Below are positions 21,899 through 33,400 of a stretch of 64,000 nt of DNA, one piece after another. The stretch lies in contig JAHNZQ020000277.1 of assembly GCA_019155205.2 (NCBI GenBank), positions 627,861-691,860 on the forward strand, read 5' to 3'. The notes beneath the pieces were generated by a model that was not told where the DNA came from, did not search any database, and was given only the letters and a program-made list of their open reading frames with translations. The stretch's first letter is position 1; the number at the start of each line of letters is the position of its first letter. This DNA comes from Gracilaria vermiculophylla. Taxonomy: Eukaryota; Rhodophyta; Florideophyceae; Gracilariales; Gracilariaceae. The position numbers and the translations under genes are program-made.

Positions 21899-22177
21899 GG
21901 CACGCGGAGCTGCGGCAGGATGGCGTCGTTTCTGCGAGCGCACGCCCCCCGTGGCGGGATGATAACGGAGGCGGTGCACCTGCAACGCAACCGTCAACCG
22001 TGCTGTTTGTGGAACACGTGGCAATATGGCCAAGATGCCACGCGGCCACGCGAACTCATCTATGCGCGCCTGCGTGCACGAGGTGCTGTGGCGCCAAGCT
22101 CTCATCAGTGCGGCCTCAGATGCCGTCCGGTTCAGCGGCATACCGCGCGAGCCACCGCCGTCTTCCCGTCGCGCGCC
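21899..22177. promoter_or_regulatory. Bidirectional promoter region of MYB and Deg genes
   Basis: Two divergent ATGs are 279 bases apart, so both promoters must share or abut here. I see no TATA box. The region is GC-rich with E-box-like words such as CACGTG near 22015. Confidence 0.4.
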
Positions 22178-23503
22178 ATGGCTTTCCTCTCTGCCGTCCC
22201 CCTGCGCCTCTCGCCGCCACCAGCTTCATCCCGCCGCTCCTCGCTGCGCCGTCCCTCACGGCTGCAGGCGTCCCTAGCTTCGCTGCTTCCCTCGTTGTTC
22301 AACCCTTTCAGTCCCGCCAAGCAGCCCGACCCTCCTGCCTTGCACCAGAGGGCACCGGCCCCCAACACCACCGCTAAGCCCGCAACCGACAAGCCTCTCC
22401 GTCTCTTTGATTCCACCACTAGAAAGCCTCGGCAAAGCTCCTCGTTCGTCACGCAGGCCGTGCGCTCCGTTGGCGCTGCCGTTGTCCGCATCGACACCGA
22501 GCGCGTTATTCGTCCTGTTCCGCAGGACCCTCTCTTCGACGACCCCCAGTTTGCTAAGATCTTCGGTGAGGGGCCCTTCCGGCCGCGATTTGAGCGTGGC
22601 CAGGGTTCCGGGTTCATCATCTCGTCGGACGGCCACCTACTCACCAACGCTCACGTCGTTCGTGCCGCTCAGAAAGTCACCGTCACACTTACTGATGGTC
22701 GCTCATTCGTCGGCGTTGTCAAGGGTTCCGATGAATATCTTGACCTCGCCGTCATAAAAATCGACGCAGGTGGCAAACCTCTCCCCGTGGCGCCGATGGG
22801 CTCCAGCTCTGAACTTGAGGTCGGCGATTGGGCCATTGCCGTCGGAAATCCAGTCGGCCTCGATAACACCGTCACACTCGGCATTGTCAGTAGTCTGAAC
22901 CGTTCGGCTGCGGAAGTTGGTATCCCCGAAAAACGTCTTAACCTGATTCAGACCTCAGCATCGCTAAATCAGGGTTCGTCGGGTGGTCCTATATGCAATC
23001 AATGGGGCGAGGTTGTGGGAATCAGTACTGCCATAAGAATCAACGCGGAGGCCATCGGTTTTGCTATTCCAATCGATGTAGCCAAGGAAGTCGCCTCTGA
23101 GCTAGCGCGCGGGAAGCCCATTGCACACGCATATGTTGGTATTAGAATGACAAGCATAACTCCGGCTTTTGCACGTCAAAACAATCAGGATCCGAACTCT
23201 TTGAGCATTGTCCCAGAGGTGGATGGTGCTCTAGTGGTTCGGGTCATGCCGAAGAGTCCTGCAGCAAATGCAGGTGTTCGTCGCTATGATGTAATCGTTT
23301 CCATAGACGGAAAAAAGGTACGAAATGCTAAAGATGTGCAGGCAGTGGTAGATCGCTCCCGTGTCGGTCAGCTCGTCAATGTCCAAGTTCTACGGGGTGA
23401 GTCCGGCTCCCCTATTCAGTTGGGAATCAAAACTGGCAACCTTTCGTCGCTGAAGACCGAACCAACCACATCCACCACGAGTCCGTTTGACCAGCTTAAG
23501 TAA
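22178..23503 (+). CDS. Plastid Deg/HtrA serine protease
   Basis: A 441-residue protein. The first 60-70 residues are rich in Ser, Arg and Pro, like a plastid transit peptide. A trypsin-like domain follows with a complete triad: His159 (TNAHVV), Asp189 (YLDLAVIKID) and Ser268. The serine motif reads GSSGGP instead of the usual GNSGGP, and the preceding block is QTSASLN instead of QTDAAIN. One PDZ domain covers about 344-420. Such proteases degrade or chaperone damaged photosynthetic proteins. I take the ATG at 22178; the frame extends upstream without a start that suits the family. Mitochondrial targeting cannot be excluded. Confidence 0.9.
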   Translation: MAFLSAVPLRLSPPPASSRRSSLRRPSRLQASLASLLPSLFNPFSPAKQPDPPALHQRAPAPNTTAKPATDKPLRLFDSTTRKPRQSSSFVTQAVRSVGAAVVRIDTERVIRPVPQDPLFDDPQFAKIFGEGPFRPRFERGQGSGFIISSDGHLLTNAHVVRAAQKVTVTLTDGRSFVGVVKGSDEYLDLAVIKIDAGGKPLPVAPMGSSSELEVGDWAIAVGNPVGLDNTVTLGIVSSLNRSAAEVGIPEKRLNLIQTSASLNQGSSGGPICNQWGEVVGISTAIRINAEAIGFAIPIDVAKEVASELARGKPIAHAYVGIRMTSITPAFARQNNQDPNSLSIVPEVDGALVVRVMPKSPAANAGVRRYDVIVSIDGKKVRNAKDVQAVVDRSRVGQLVNVQVLRGESGSPIQLGIKTGNLSSLKTEPTTSTTSPFDQLK

Positions 23504-24322
23504 CTCAACAGAAATGATTGTTCAGCTGCATGAGCACATCCGTCTTGCTTCAAGCTTAAATTCGTGGTTGACGTTTCGGCTGTCCCTACTAACTCCACAA
23601 ATCACTATCAAGTGATTTTTAAGAGCCGATGGATGGGCCACTGTTATTCATGGCTGGGCTTACGTCATAAAAATCATTCGCAACGTGCTTGCAGCTTGGT
23701 AATTGTCTATCTTATAATATGTACTGGGTACCGCACAAAAGCGTTGTCTTTGAAGAAAAAGGTTGTCTTTGAGGAAACAATTGTTTCCCTTCTGCGATCG
23801 CCATACATTGGTCAGAGCTTCGTGCCCCAATAAGTATTAATTTCATTGCCAGATATCCCTGCAGGGGTAGCACGAGGGTACAGTATCAGGTCCTTGTGAT
23901 ACCGATATGACTGGACTTCAATGTGGGACTTGCGTAAGAGGTGATGCAGAAACCTAGCGATCTTTAGGACTGTCCTTTGAGCATAATGTTTACGATGACC
24001 TGCAAACAACCGCAATCGGATTTTCTCCCGCGATTATGGTCGTGTGTTGGCGTCGACTCTCATACACTTGCAATGTCTTCGACAAATCTGTTTCGTATTT
24101 ATGCAGAATCCAATCTTTCCCGTACGGTAGAATATCACAGCTTTTTCCATACAAAGCATGATCGCTGCTTGTCAAACGTACCAGATGTGAGGGTTTTGCG
24201 ATGGTTACGCACAGAGTACATATATTGAATTTGCATGAAGTATAGGTATGATATGTAATTCTTTACCAAGTGTATCCAGCGTAGAGAGTCCAATGCGCGA
24301 TGCTGCTTTTTTGTGGAGAACG
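23504..24322. other. Convergent spacer, no gene seen
   Basis: This 819-base spacer lies between the ends of the Deg gene and APC8. Only short, featureless frames occur on both strands. Confidence 0.4.
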
Positions 24323-25990
24323 TCAATCCATGCCTCCTTCTGCGGAATGAATTTTTCGTAGCATGGCTTTGACAAAGTCCTTGTCATGACCAGGATAATC
24401 CAAAAGCCTCATGCCATACTCTTTTGCTTTCGGAAGGTCATTCTTCGAAACCCAGTGCTCTGCTAAGAAGCGTAATGCTTGAGCTGTTTCCTCTCCACCC
24501 AATTTCTCTTCGTCCCGCATAGCGAGATTCGCTGTGTAGTACTTTGCGGCTCTTTCCATGTATAAGCTCACTTTTTCATGTTGCCGTCCATCCTTCTGCG
24601 CTTCCTGTGCCATTCGATTGTACAAATATCCCAACTTCCCAAGGGCAAGGCCCTCCTGATCGTCACATCCTACAGCACGTTCGTAACACTGAATAGCTTC
24701 ATCCCATTTTCTCAATTCCTGTAGAGTTTGTCCAACTGCGCACCACATCCTTGCATCACTCGGACGTAAAGAGGCTGCTTTTTGATAGTAGTATAAAGTG
24801 TATAGCGGCATGTTCAGTAGCTCATATGTCTGACCAAGCCCATACCACGCACGAAAATCTTTGGGATTGATATCCACTGCCCGACGGTAAGCTTCCACGG
24901 CTGCATTAGTGTTCTTCATTTCCATGAACTCATGACCCATTAGGGTCCAAGCTGATAGATAATTGCGATTTAGTTTCAGTGCCCGTCGGAAATACGATAG
25001 AGCTTGATCATGCTGCCCACGAAGGGCGTAATAGTTACCTATGACGCAACATGTCTGTAACCTGAACTTATCCGTTCTCATACACCTATGGGCGAGTACG
25101 CTAAGTTGCACCTTATCTTCCTTGACATAGAGAATATTGGAATATATGTCTGTTCCATCCATAAAATTCTCATCGCTGGAATATATTTCTTCGTAGAGCT
25201 GTTGAGCTTCATCAAACATTCTCATGTTATACAGAGACAAAGCAAGTTGAGCTTTAATATACAACGATCCCGGAACTACTTCCAGTGCTCTTTCGTAAAT
25301 CATGCGGGCGTGGTCAGCTGCATCGGTCTCGTTCAAAAAATGGGCGTTGAACAGCGTCTTCATCCAACTGTTTTCAATCGCCAACGATTCAACAGCATCT
25401 CGAGTTTCACATAGAGGAGCCAATTCCAGCCAAGCACCCCAATTGAATGGAAACAGAGAAATACTCTTTTGCAATGCCTGGGAGGCTTCCTTCTCAAGTT
25501 TAAGATGACGCAGTACGACCCCGTAAAGATACCACAAATGAGCATCCATTCCCGAATTTTTGCTCATGTGAGTAAGCTCATCACGCAAAACGTCAAGTTC
25601 CGAATTGACAGCCTCTGGCCAGCCCTCGTGTTCGTGTCTTTCTTCCTCTTTACGCTTCTCTCCATCTAAGTAAGTAGCAAACATTCGAAGAAAACGAGTC
25701 AATGGTGTTTGTTGTGCTTTGAGGGTAGACGCAGCCCGACGATACTGTTTGCTATCAAAGAATGATTTCGCCAGAACATACGTGGGGTTTTGCATATGTT
25801 CCAAGACATTCTGGTCAACAGATACACTGATTTCAGCGCCACCCTCCGTTGGAAGCGAGTTTAGTATCTCAGACGCCCAAGTTGCAGATTGCACTAGACC
25901 TCTGGCTTTCATCTGGTGAATTGCTCGGAGAAGCAGTCCAGGCGTATCACGACTGCGCAAGCCCTCAACATCCACCGTTTCCAGTTCCAT
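24323..25990 (-). CDS. APC8: Anaphase-promoting complex subunit 8 (APC8/CDC23)
   Basis: A 555-residue TPR protein. The N-terminal part has the APC8 segment in which KQYRRAASTL leads into the first helices, then DAHLWYLYGVVLRHL and FPFNWGAWLELAPL. About nine consecutive TPR helical pairs fill residues 250-520, including YRRAVDINPKDFRAWYGLGQ, which is strongly conserved in CDC23. APC8 is a scaffold TPR subunit of the APC/C ubiquitin ligase that drives mitotic exit. Its length is in the family range and no intron interrupts it. The ATG at 25990 is the first in frame. Confidence 0.93.
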   Translation of the reverse strand: MELETVDVEGLRSRDTPGLLLRAIHQMKARGLVQSATWASEILNSLPTEGGAEISVSVDQNVLEHMQNPTYVLAKSFFDSKQYRRAASTLKAQQTPLTRFLRMFATYLDGEKRKEEERHEHEGWPEAVNSELDVLRDELTHMSKNSGMDAHLWYLYGVVLRHLKLEKEASQALQKSISLFPFNWGAWLELAPLCETRDAVESLAIENSWMKTLFNAHFLNETDAADHARMIYERALEVVPGSLYIKAQLALSLYNMRMFDEAQQLYEEIYSSDENFMDGTDIYSNILYVKEDKVQLSVLAHRCMRTDKFRLQTCCVIGNYYALRGQHDQALSYFRRALKLNRNYLSAWTLMGHEFMEMKNTNAAVEAYRRAVDINPKDFRAWYGLGQTYELLNMPLYTLYYYQKAASLRPSDARMWCAVGQTLQELRKWDEAIQCYERAVGCDDQEGLALGKLGYLYNRMAQEAQKDGRQHEKVSLYMERAAKYYTANLAMRDEEKLGGEETAQALRFLAEHWVSKNDLPKAKEYGMRLLDYPGHDKDFVKAMLRKIHSAEGGMD

Positions 25991-27317
25991 ATGAAAGTGT
26001 TATCAAAGAGCGATACAAATCTTAATAAGACGAAGTCGATACTGGATGAACGACTAAACGACTAAGATCGATCGTGTTTCGAAGTTTAGAAGAATCTGCA
26101 GTTGATCGAAAGACGATAGATTCTTCGGGAATTCCCAAAACCGCGTCGTTTGGTCTTCCGCGGAATCAGGCACCAGTGGTTGCCTCCTTTTCCTAATTGC
26201 AATCGGAGGGGCAGTTGCCTTATCAAGAGCGCAGGTTCTACTTTCCTGCAGACCACTCGCAAATCATGGAGCCATTGTAGCATTGTACCCCCTGAGATAC
26301 AACAAAATTTGGCGCGAAGGTCCGATTCAAAGATTTCAGTACGACATTTCAACTAATTAATTTCGCCGGAACAAAGATCTCAGGAATCCTGAGGAACCGA
26401 ATTCCATAATGGTGACTTCTTATCATTGACCCTCTTTGACGCGAAATTTCTCCAATAACAAGAACAACTTTTGACTTCTATCGACTTACATTGACCGTAT
26501 GCCGACCTCTTTCTTGAGGGTTGGAGGCCCTCCTCCTGGTGACATATCACGTTCGGTAAAAGGCATGTTTATGAGTAATGATTGATCTCTTTCTTTGTAT
26601 GTGTCTCACGGTTGCATCTCAGGTGTTCCGCAGCCAATTCTTTTGACAAGGCGGTAGCGTCGGAGCATGCTTGTTCAAGTGTTGGAAAAGTCTTTTCTTT
26701 GTCCCAAGAGCCTTGAGACTCTTCAGAATTGATATTTGTTGTTGTTTGAAACAAAATCTATGGACTACGAAGATATAGCATGCAGAGTAATCCTCAGTCT
26801 TGCTCGGCAGAGTATGCTGTGCCCATAAACAACACCTGGAGCTCTGCTTTTTATTCTTCACTCAATGATTTTTCACGCTAGTATCGAAGCCCCTCGCATG
26901 CCGTAACGTAACACCAGGTCCGTCTTTGTTGTTAACAATCTGCCGCGTTCAATCGATTTTTTTTCAGCAAGCCTGGACCATTAATTTCGTGAGAAAGACA
27001 ATGTAACGGACTTGCTTTTTTGAGAAGAAGGTTGTTTCACAGTTTTTTTTTTTTCGCATTGAGGGTGGAATGATACTTTTTAGACTAATACATTCATCAA
27101 AACCTCTTAAGAAAGAATTTCGACATTGTTATAAACGGATTCAAGTGAAAGGTATTTGAAAATATGAGTCTTCCACGCTCTCGAGAGCTCCGTATTTACG
27201 CGACTCGCTCTTCTTCATCGTAGATACAAATAGAGATTCTTGGCCTCAAATTAGTTTCTAAGTATCTCAGTATAACGCTCAAGCCCGAAAAATCAATCAC
27301 AAGTTGAGCAGTCTAGC
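25991..27317. other. Divergent 1.3 kb spacer, no gene seen
   Basis: It separates APC8 and the LPMO-like gene, which diverge. Frames of 60-90 codons near 26086-26861 have no recognisable feature. T-rich runs occur near 27035-27055. Both promoters are probably near the ends. Confidence 0.4.
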
Positions 27318-28718
27318 ATGGAGACCCGTGTATTGCTCTCCTTCTTCGGGTTTACCTGTTTGCTTTCCTATGCTACAGGACATGGTATGATGTGTACACC
27401 ACGACAAAGAGGCGCATATCACGCCCAAGACAAGTGTGGGTCAAACCTGCCCAAACCCCTCAATCCCATCACAGACTACTGCCCGCATTGCTTAAATGGG
27501 GGAACGGTAGCCACTGTAAAAAGAAATTTACCAAGTGGGGGGTGGAAGGAATACGACCCCATACTAGATGGGTCTACTATGAAAAGGGCTGGACTTTGCG
27601 GCGATCCAAAAGGTGATAAAGATCACATGATTGGAGGCAAGTTCATGAAGTATGAAAAGGTTCCCATCGTGAAAACATGGACGAGTGGAAGTGTTGTGGA
27701 CTTTCAGATAGAAATCGACACGAATCACAATGGGTACTTTGAATTTTTTCTTTGCAACTTGGATGCTTGTCGTGTTGCCGACATATCCGAGAAGTGTTTT
27801 AAAAAGCATTGCTATCGTCTAAACAGAGTCAAAGTTCCGAAATGTGAGTCACCGACAATCAAAACGCAAACACAGTGCGGACCAATTGATGACAGGTATC
27901 CTTCTCGATTCTATGTTCCTTGCCGAAAAACTGCACACGTTGGAGTTCATCTCGTAGGAGGTGATGGCACAATGTTGTATAAACTGCCTCAAGGACTGTC
28001 TTGTACGCATTGTGTCCTTCAATGGTATTGGGTTACTGCTAATTCATGCGCACCGCGTGGCTTCCTGGATTACTTTGAAAAATATAGAAGCCCTTTCGGA
28101 ACAACCTGTGACAGTGATGGAGGAGGCAAGGGAGCACATAGAAAGGGGATGACCAGTTGCGGGGGTGAAGTTGTCCCTGAAGAGTTTTGGTCTTGTGCTG
28201 ATGTAAATATCGCAGGGAATACTAAGCAACAATCTCCTGGAACGGTAAACTCAAAACCAAAAACAGATTTCTCTCCACCAAAGAAAAACACTGATCCTCC
28301 AAAAGAGAACGCCAAACCTTCGAAACCTCAGTCAGGTGTCACAAACCGACCACAGTCTGAAGGCACGAAGACTGCGTCCCAAAAGGAAAAGGTTTCGAAG
28401 ACGGGAAAGCCCGAATCACCGCAAACACGCCCATCACCTGAGAAATGTATCCGAGAGCATGGCACTTGTGATGGAAAAGTTGGATGCTGCGGTTTGGAGC
28501 ATGTCTGTGTTTTCAAGCCCAGCGCCAAGCGTTTCATGTGTGAAATCTGGTGGAAATTGTGGAGTGAAGTGAAGGGAGGGGGAACAGATCGTGCTGTAGT
28601 TGTAGGCGAAGAATTATTTAATGATGAGAAAGATTTCTTCGAAACAGAAGCTGAAGAAGATGAATACAGCATCGATGAGGACTTTGAACATTACGTAGAC
28701 TACAAAAAAGAGCTGTAA
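27318..28718 (+). CDS. Secreted LPMO-like copper protein with Cys-rich C-terminal module
   Basis: A 466-residue secreted protein. The signal peptide ends ...SYATG so that His22 becomes the mature N-terminus (HGMMCTPRQRGAYH), the hallmark of lytic polysaccharide monooxygenases, whose first His binds copper. A second candidate copper ligand is His207 (KTAHVGVH; His211 is an alternative). The domain ends with CGGEVVPEEFWSCADVNI, matching the GCGPQExFxxCADI end of chitin-binding type-4/AA10 and AA15 domains, with Phe290 as a possible axial residue. A Lys/Pro/Ser-rich linker (about 305-375), a Cys-rich module (377-413, six or more Cys) and an acidic tail follow. The likely substrate is a cell-wall or extracellular polysaccharide; activity is inferred. 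Confidence 0.8.
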   Translation: METRVLLSFFGFTCLLSYATGHGMMCTPRQRGAYHAQDKCGSNLPKPLNPITDYCPHCLNGGTVATVKRNLPSGGWKEYDPILDGSTMKRAGLCGDPKGDKDHMIGGKFMKYEKVPIVKTWTSGSVVDFQIEIDTNHNGYFEFFLCNLDACRVADISEKCFKKHCYRLNRVKVPKCESPTIKTQTQCGPIDDRYPSRFYVPCRKTAHVGVHLVGGDGTMLYKLPQGLSCTHCVLQWYWVTANSCAPRGFLDYFEKYRSPFGTTCDSDGGGKGAHRKGMTSCGGEVVPEEFWSCADVNIAGNTKQQSPGTVNSKPKTDFSPPKKNTDPPKENAKPSKPQSGVTNRPQSEGTKTASQKEKVSKTGKPESPQTRPSPEKCIREHGTCDGKVGCCGLEHVCVFKPSAKRFMCEIWWKLWSEVKGGGTDRAVVVGEELFNDEKDFFETEAEEDEYSIDEDFEHYVDYKKEL

Positions 28719-28925
28719 CCTGTGAAGTGAAATCAAAGCTTATGCCACCACTCGTTGTAGAGAGATAGTCTGATGATTTATGAGGTGTCCTATACTTGAA
28801 ATTTATCTCGTTAACATACTTCTTCGTTAATGTGGACGTTGTGCTCAAATTCCTAGCACTGCAGAGGCCTATCCTAAAGATATTTGTCTTTCCTCAAGAA
28901 GGCTAGAACCCTTTGTGGCGCTTCT

Positions 28926-29303
28926 CTAATGAAATTTTCTAAAGATTTGCAGCTGCGACTCAGATGACTGCAAAAGAATTTGTCGACGGCTCGGATTTGT
29001 TTTGGAATAACACATCATCACGTGGCTACAGTCTTTCTTCACCGCTTGTGCGCAATCGCAGCGTAGCATTCTCTGGATCATGTAGCTGGCGATTGGGTGT
29101 AGCGTTGGGGTATGTGCTGTGTTCCGTTGCGCGAGCGTGATTTCTGCTAACCATACATCCCTCAGATTCTCGTTGCATTCATCGTCTTCGGGAAGCAACC
29201 GCCTGTTCTTTTGTGTGATTCTTGTGTGTGCTTTGACGTCTTGCAGATCGTGTGGTACTAGGACTTGTTGTGATGTCGTAAGCATCAATCCCAACTTCGC
29301 CAT
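28926..29303 (-). CDS. Doubtful 125-residue hypothetical protein
   Basis: From the ATG at 29303 the frame encodes 125 residues with balanced composition, starting MAKLGLMLTTSQQVLVPHD and ending in a segment with several cysteines (CDCAQAVKKDC). I recognise no family. The open frame extends a few codons further upstream without an ATG. It may be a real small gene or a chance frame in a spacer. Confidence 0.25.
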   Translation of the reverse strand: MAKLGLMLTTSQQVLVPHDLQDVKAHTRITQKNRRLLPEDDECNENLRDVWLAEITLAQRNTAHTPTLHPIASYMIQRMLRCDCAQAVKKDCSHVMMCYSKTNPSRRQILLQSSESQLQIFRKFH

Positions 29304-29865
29304 CTCGTTAACATGCAATTGGTGACCCAATTTCTACATCTTTCTTCACTCAGTACGATCCGTGTTCATGTTTGTGAATCAAGCGAGGGAGAGCTTGGAA
29401 AACCAGAAAATGGCAGAGAACGTAATAAGGACAACTAGTCCATGCTTGGGGATACAAGGATAACCAAATCATTTAATGATGAAGTTTGATTCATGAACAA
29501 TTTCTTATGGTCCTAGAGGTGTCAGAACCTATCGACGTATCGGTCCAAATTCCCATGGGCTAGAAGTGCTTTAAGGGCCATCATAGAGCGGTTACGATTG
29601 AGTTAAAGATAATATCACTAGTAAGATTGTATTTGATGACGTTGCTTTTGCCTTTGACCGTCTCTCTCTATTGTTGTTGTTGAAATAGCCCCCCGTGTAA
29701 CAAATGATACGAAAACATGGCTCATCCTTCCGTACGAGAAAGGCAACAAAGACAAAGATGAAAATGACTCTTTCTTGTTCCAGAATCATGGTGGTTTGAC
29801 TCTGTACTTGCTTTTCGGGGCCATTGCTTTTCTGAGCATTTTGTAGTCAAAAAGGAAAACCATCA

Positions 29866-30285
29866 TTATGGTGAACACCATATACACACATTTCCCTTAC
29901 AACAGTAAAAAACAACAACATGAAAACTATACGATACAAAACCATCTAATTCATTCACATAAAGAATCCCTCTCCAAGCGACCAACGAATGCTGTAGCAC
30001 AGAATGTGTGCCTAGAGGCTGTACGGTAGAACAGGTCGCTGCTTCTTGACACTCTTCCATGTGCGATTGTGCTTTGGTCTTCAACTCGAATAGACTTTCC
30101 TCCCTCGGGATTTTCTGAAAACATGCACATGGTAAGAAAGTATTACACTGAAGATACACAACTGCCGACACAATCCTTGGCAAGTTTTTCGTTTGAATTT
30201 CTTTTCGTGCATCGTTTTCCCACTTAGCACGACTCGAGCAAATGTCCTTCCAAGACGATGATACAGGCAGGCTCACCCGCATCAT
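29866..30285 (-). CDS. Doubtful 139-residue hypothetical protein
   Basis: The frame begins with ATG at 30285 and encodes a charged N-terminal helix (SRAKWENDARKEIQ), then a central part that could be partly intronic, then KAQSHMEECQEAATC. I recognise no family. An acceptor-like ttttcag lies inside the frame, but I could not find a convincing donor in phase. Confidence 0.22.
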   Translation of the reverse strand: MMRVSLPVSSSWKDICSSRAKWENDARKEIQTKNLPRIVSAVVYLQCNTFLPCACFQKIPREESLFELKTKAQSHMEECQEAATCSTVQPLGTHSVLQHSLVAWRGILYVNELDGFVSYSFHVVVFYCCKGNVCIWCSP

Positions 30286-30432
30286 AGTTTAGCGCTTTTG
30301 CTTTTTCTACCCGAGAAGGGTTAACCCCTTCACTTGTGTTCGTGCCTTAAACTCCCGGGCTCATAGCTGGAATGATGCAAACATGTTACATCGAAGATGA
30401 GACTTTCACAGCAAGCATTTTACCGCTGTCCA

Positions 30433-33400
30433 CTAGGCCCTTCGTTCAGTGAATGCCGCTGAAGTAAATGCTGGGGGTCCTCCACCATTTCCGAAGACCA
30501 AGCCGTTTGAGCTCGCTGCAAGAGCAGCAAATCCAGATGCCGATCCAGATGATTTTGCGAATCCTGTTCCCGTGGCGACCGCCCCAAACGGTGAAGCACC
30601 ACCTGTACCCGTGGAACTCATTCCGAAGCCAAGCATTGATGATGACTGCCCAGCATGACTTCCAAAACTGGTCTCTCCGAATCTTGCAGTAGGCATGGCA
30701 AACGGGGAGCCCTGAGCTCCTAATGGGGAAGCGTTTCCAAACGTTGGTGATGCCCCAAGAGCGGAAGGAGCTCCAAAGACCGGTGCTGCCCCAGTACTTA
30801 AAGTTGTTCCGAACGAAGCATTTGGTCCGAATGAAGAGCTACTTCGCCCCGTATTACCTCCCATCGCATTGGGATTTGGTGTTCCAAAACTACTTGGGGT
30901 CGCTCCAAATGGCGGTCGACCAAACTGGGTTCCTTGATGAGATGCAGATTGTCCAAATATTTGGGCTCCGGACGTCGGTGTTCCAAATGCTGAGGAGAAC
31001 GCTTGACCGAAAAGAGAGCCACCAGTTGTACTAGGATTGGAGAATCCCTGACTAGAGCTATTTGAAATACCCATGCTTGTATCCATGCCTTGTCTTACAT
31101 ACTCATCGTCACTATCGTCGGACTCTGTTGCCGCAATAGGTGAAACACTGTCTCCGCTCTTGTTTTCATCACTCGTTTGGTTCATTTGCATTTCTGCTCC
31201 GAAGATTGGGACACCCTCCTGATTTGCAACAGACTGCTGAGCTTGAAAACTGGAGGACATTGAAGATCCAGCACTTGATTGCACCAAAGCGCTCGTTCCG
31301 AAGACATCCCCCCTGTTCTCTTGTTGGTTAAAAACTTGCCCAAATGATGGTAAAGCATTCGAATCTGAAGCGGTTGAGTACATACTACCAAACATGGAGC
31401 TACTTGATTTAAAGGCTGAAGTCCGATCAGAATGCCGCGTTTCACCTGCAATCGCGTTTGATTGGAGAGAATCAGACACGAGTATAGAAGCTGAATCAGT
31501 GCGTGGTGTATCAAAAGCTAATGGTGTTGACTGGTGATGGGAACCATCCTTGAAAGCTATGTTAACGTTTTCACGTTTTGCCGAATCAGAAGTAGGCTTC
31601 AGATTTTTCTCTTTCAAGCTAGAGCCAGGGTTCTTATTTTCGACGACAGATTTGAGTGGGTCGGGTTTCAAACTCTTCCCATTTTCTTCGAGAGGCAACT
31701 TCGCAAGTGGTACATCAGTTTTCTTCAAATCGTTTTCGGCGTTATCAAAATCGTCTGGTGGCAAGGATGCAAAGGGAGACTTTGGAGTTAAGCTAGCGAA
31801 AGGAGTCGACGATACTTTCTCAGTAGAATCAAAATCATCAGGAGGTAGGCCGGCGAACGGGATCTTCGTCTGGTCTGCCTTCCTCGGATTAATTGGAGAG
31901 TCTTCCGTAGGTTTCGTATGAGTTCCCAATGGCTTCGAATCAGCGGTTCGTTCGTTTTCAGAACTGCCTGCATTGATAGAAACCCCTGGATCGCTGGACG
32001 GCAATTGGGGCATAGATGAATTTACAGAACTTGTAAACGACTTCTGTACAGGTTTACGGTCTGACAATCGTCCCAATGCATTAGAGAAGAAAGGCGACTC
32101 TTGCCGAGATTTTGCATTGTGAAGAAGATTGACTTTTTGAGGAGAACTATTGCTGACGTTGGCCTCAAACTGACGAGTCGCGGAAACACCAAATGCGGAG
32201 TACTTGTTGCTGGGCTTATTCTCTTCAAAGCCGAAAGTCGTTTCTTTTCCATGAACGGCCGATTCTGTTTGTCCCTCCCTACGTATGTCACTAGATCCCA
32301 TCTTTCTCTTCTGATTCAATTTGTTTTGCGTCACGACTTCCGCTGATGATGGCAGTGATTCAATAACTTTGAATGATGATGTGTTTGATTCTTCGAACCC
32401 AGCTTTCCTGTTAGGAGAAAGTGCTGTGTTGGAAGGTATCAAGCTCTTTTGAAATGGAAGTCGGTTTGCTGATGTTCGGAGACTTGATGTTGAGGAAGCC
32501 TGGGTGTCTGAGGTTAATTGTGGCCGTGCAGATTGATTTACGCCATCCAGTAAATCCCTAACCTCGACCATTTGAGAGTCTCCCGCTTTGTCAAGCGGTA
32601 ACGAGACTGGACCGCGGTGGTCCTCATGTGATGAAAATGTATCACCTTTCTGTGCCCCCCTCGAGCTGGTGCTGAATTTCTGCGAAAGAGGACGGATCAA
32701 CTCTCGGCCACCGCTCATGGCAAGCTTGCGTAAGAGGGCATCGATCTTTGGCGGAAATAATTCATGACCTTCTTCTGGTGTTGTTGAAGAAGGTGCGACC
32801 ATCCCTGTCATTTCCGTTGAAGTTTTTGGAGTTTCGAAACCAAATGATTGTTCGTCGTGACTCTTCATGGAGGACTTGCCATCTTCCAAATTCAACTGCT
32901 CTAAGCGTGCTAAAGACAAACCCAGAGAAGACTGACGCCCTCCTTGATCGTGTTCTTGCAGTCTTCCGGAAAGCGATTTCAGAAGCTCGAGAACCCGTCT
33001 AATGCGAATCCCTTGAAGGCTCAGGGAAGCATATATTTCTCGAATAACTTCAGCAGGGTTTCGATACTTCTGCGGTGCCGCTTCTTCTGCTAGTCTCCTT
33101 TCAATCGACGCAATGGATTTCACAACGTCCGTTTCTTTGCTAGAAATTTGTTCATCCATGGCGACATCTTCGGGCTTCAGGCTTCGAGAAAGCCCTGCAG
33201 TATCTTCTACTTGCAATTCGAGAGCTAATGTTTCGTAAGCTCTGGATATCCGTAATATATCCTTCAAAGTTTTCCCGACTTCATCTCGCAAACAAGCTTC
33301 TCTGCGAAATCTATCAAGTGTACTCTCCATCATTTCGCTCAAGGCAGTGCGTGTTGTATCTAGTTTGCTCAGTATTGCAAGGCTGTGTGATTTCAGCTCG

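Larger units (their letters stand above)
28719..30432. other. 1.7 kb spacer with two doubtful small frames
   Basis: The spacer lies between the ends of the LPMO-like and nucleoporin genes. Two minus-strand frames are listed separately with low confidence. Otherwise I see only AT-rich, featureless sequence. Confidence 0.35.
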
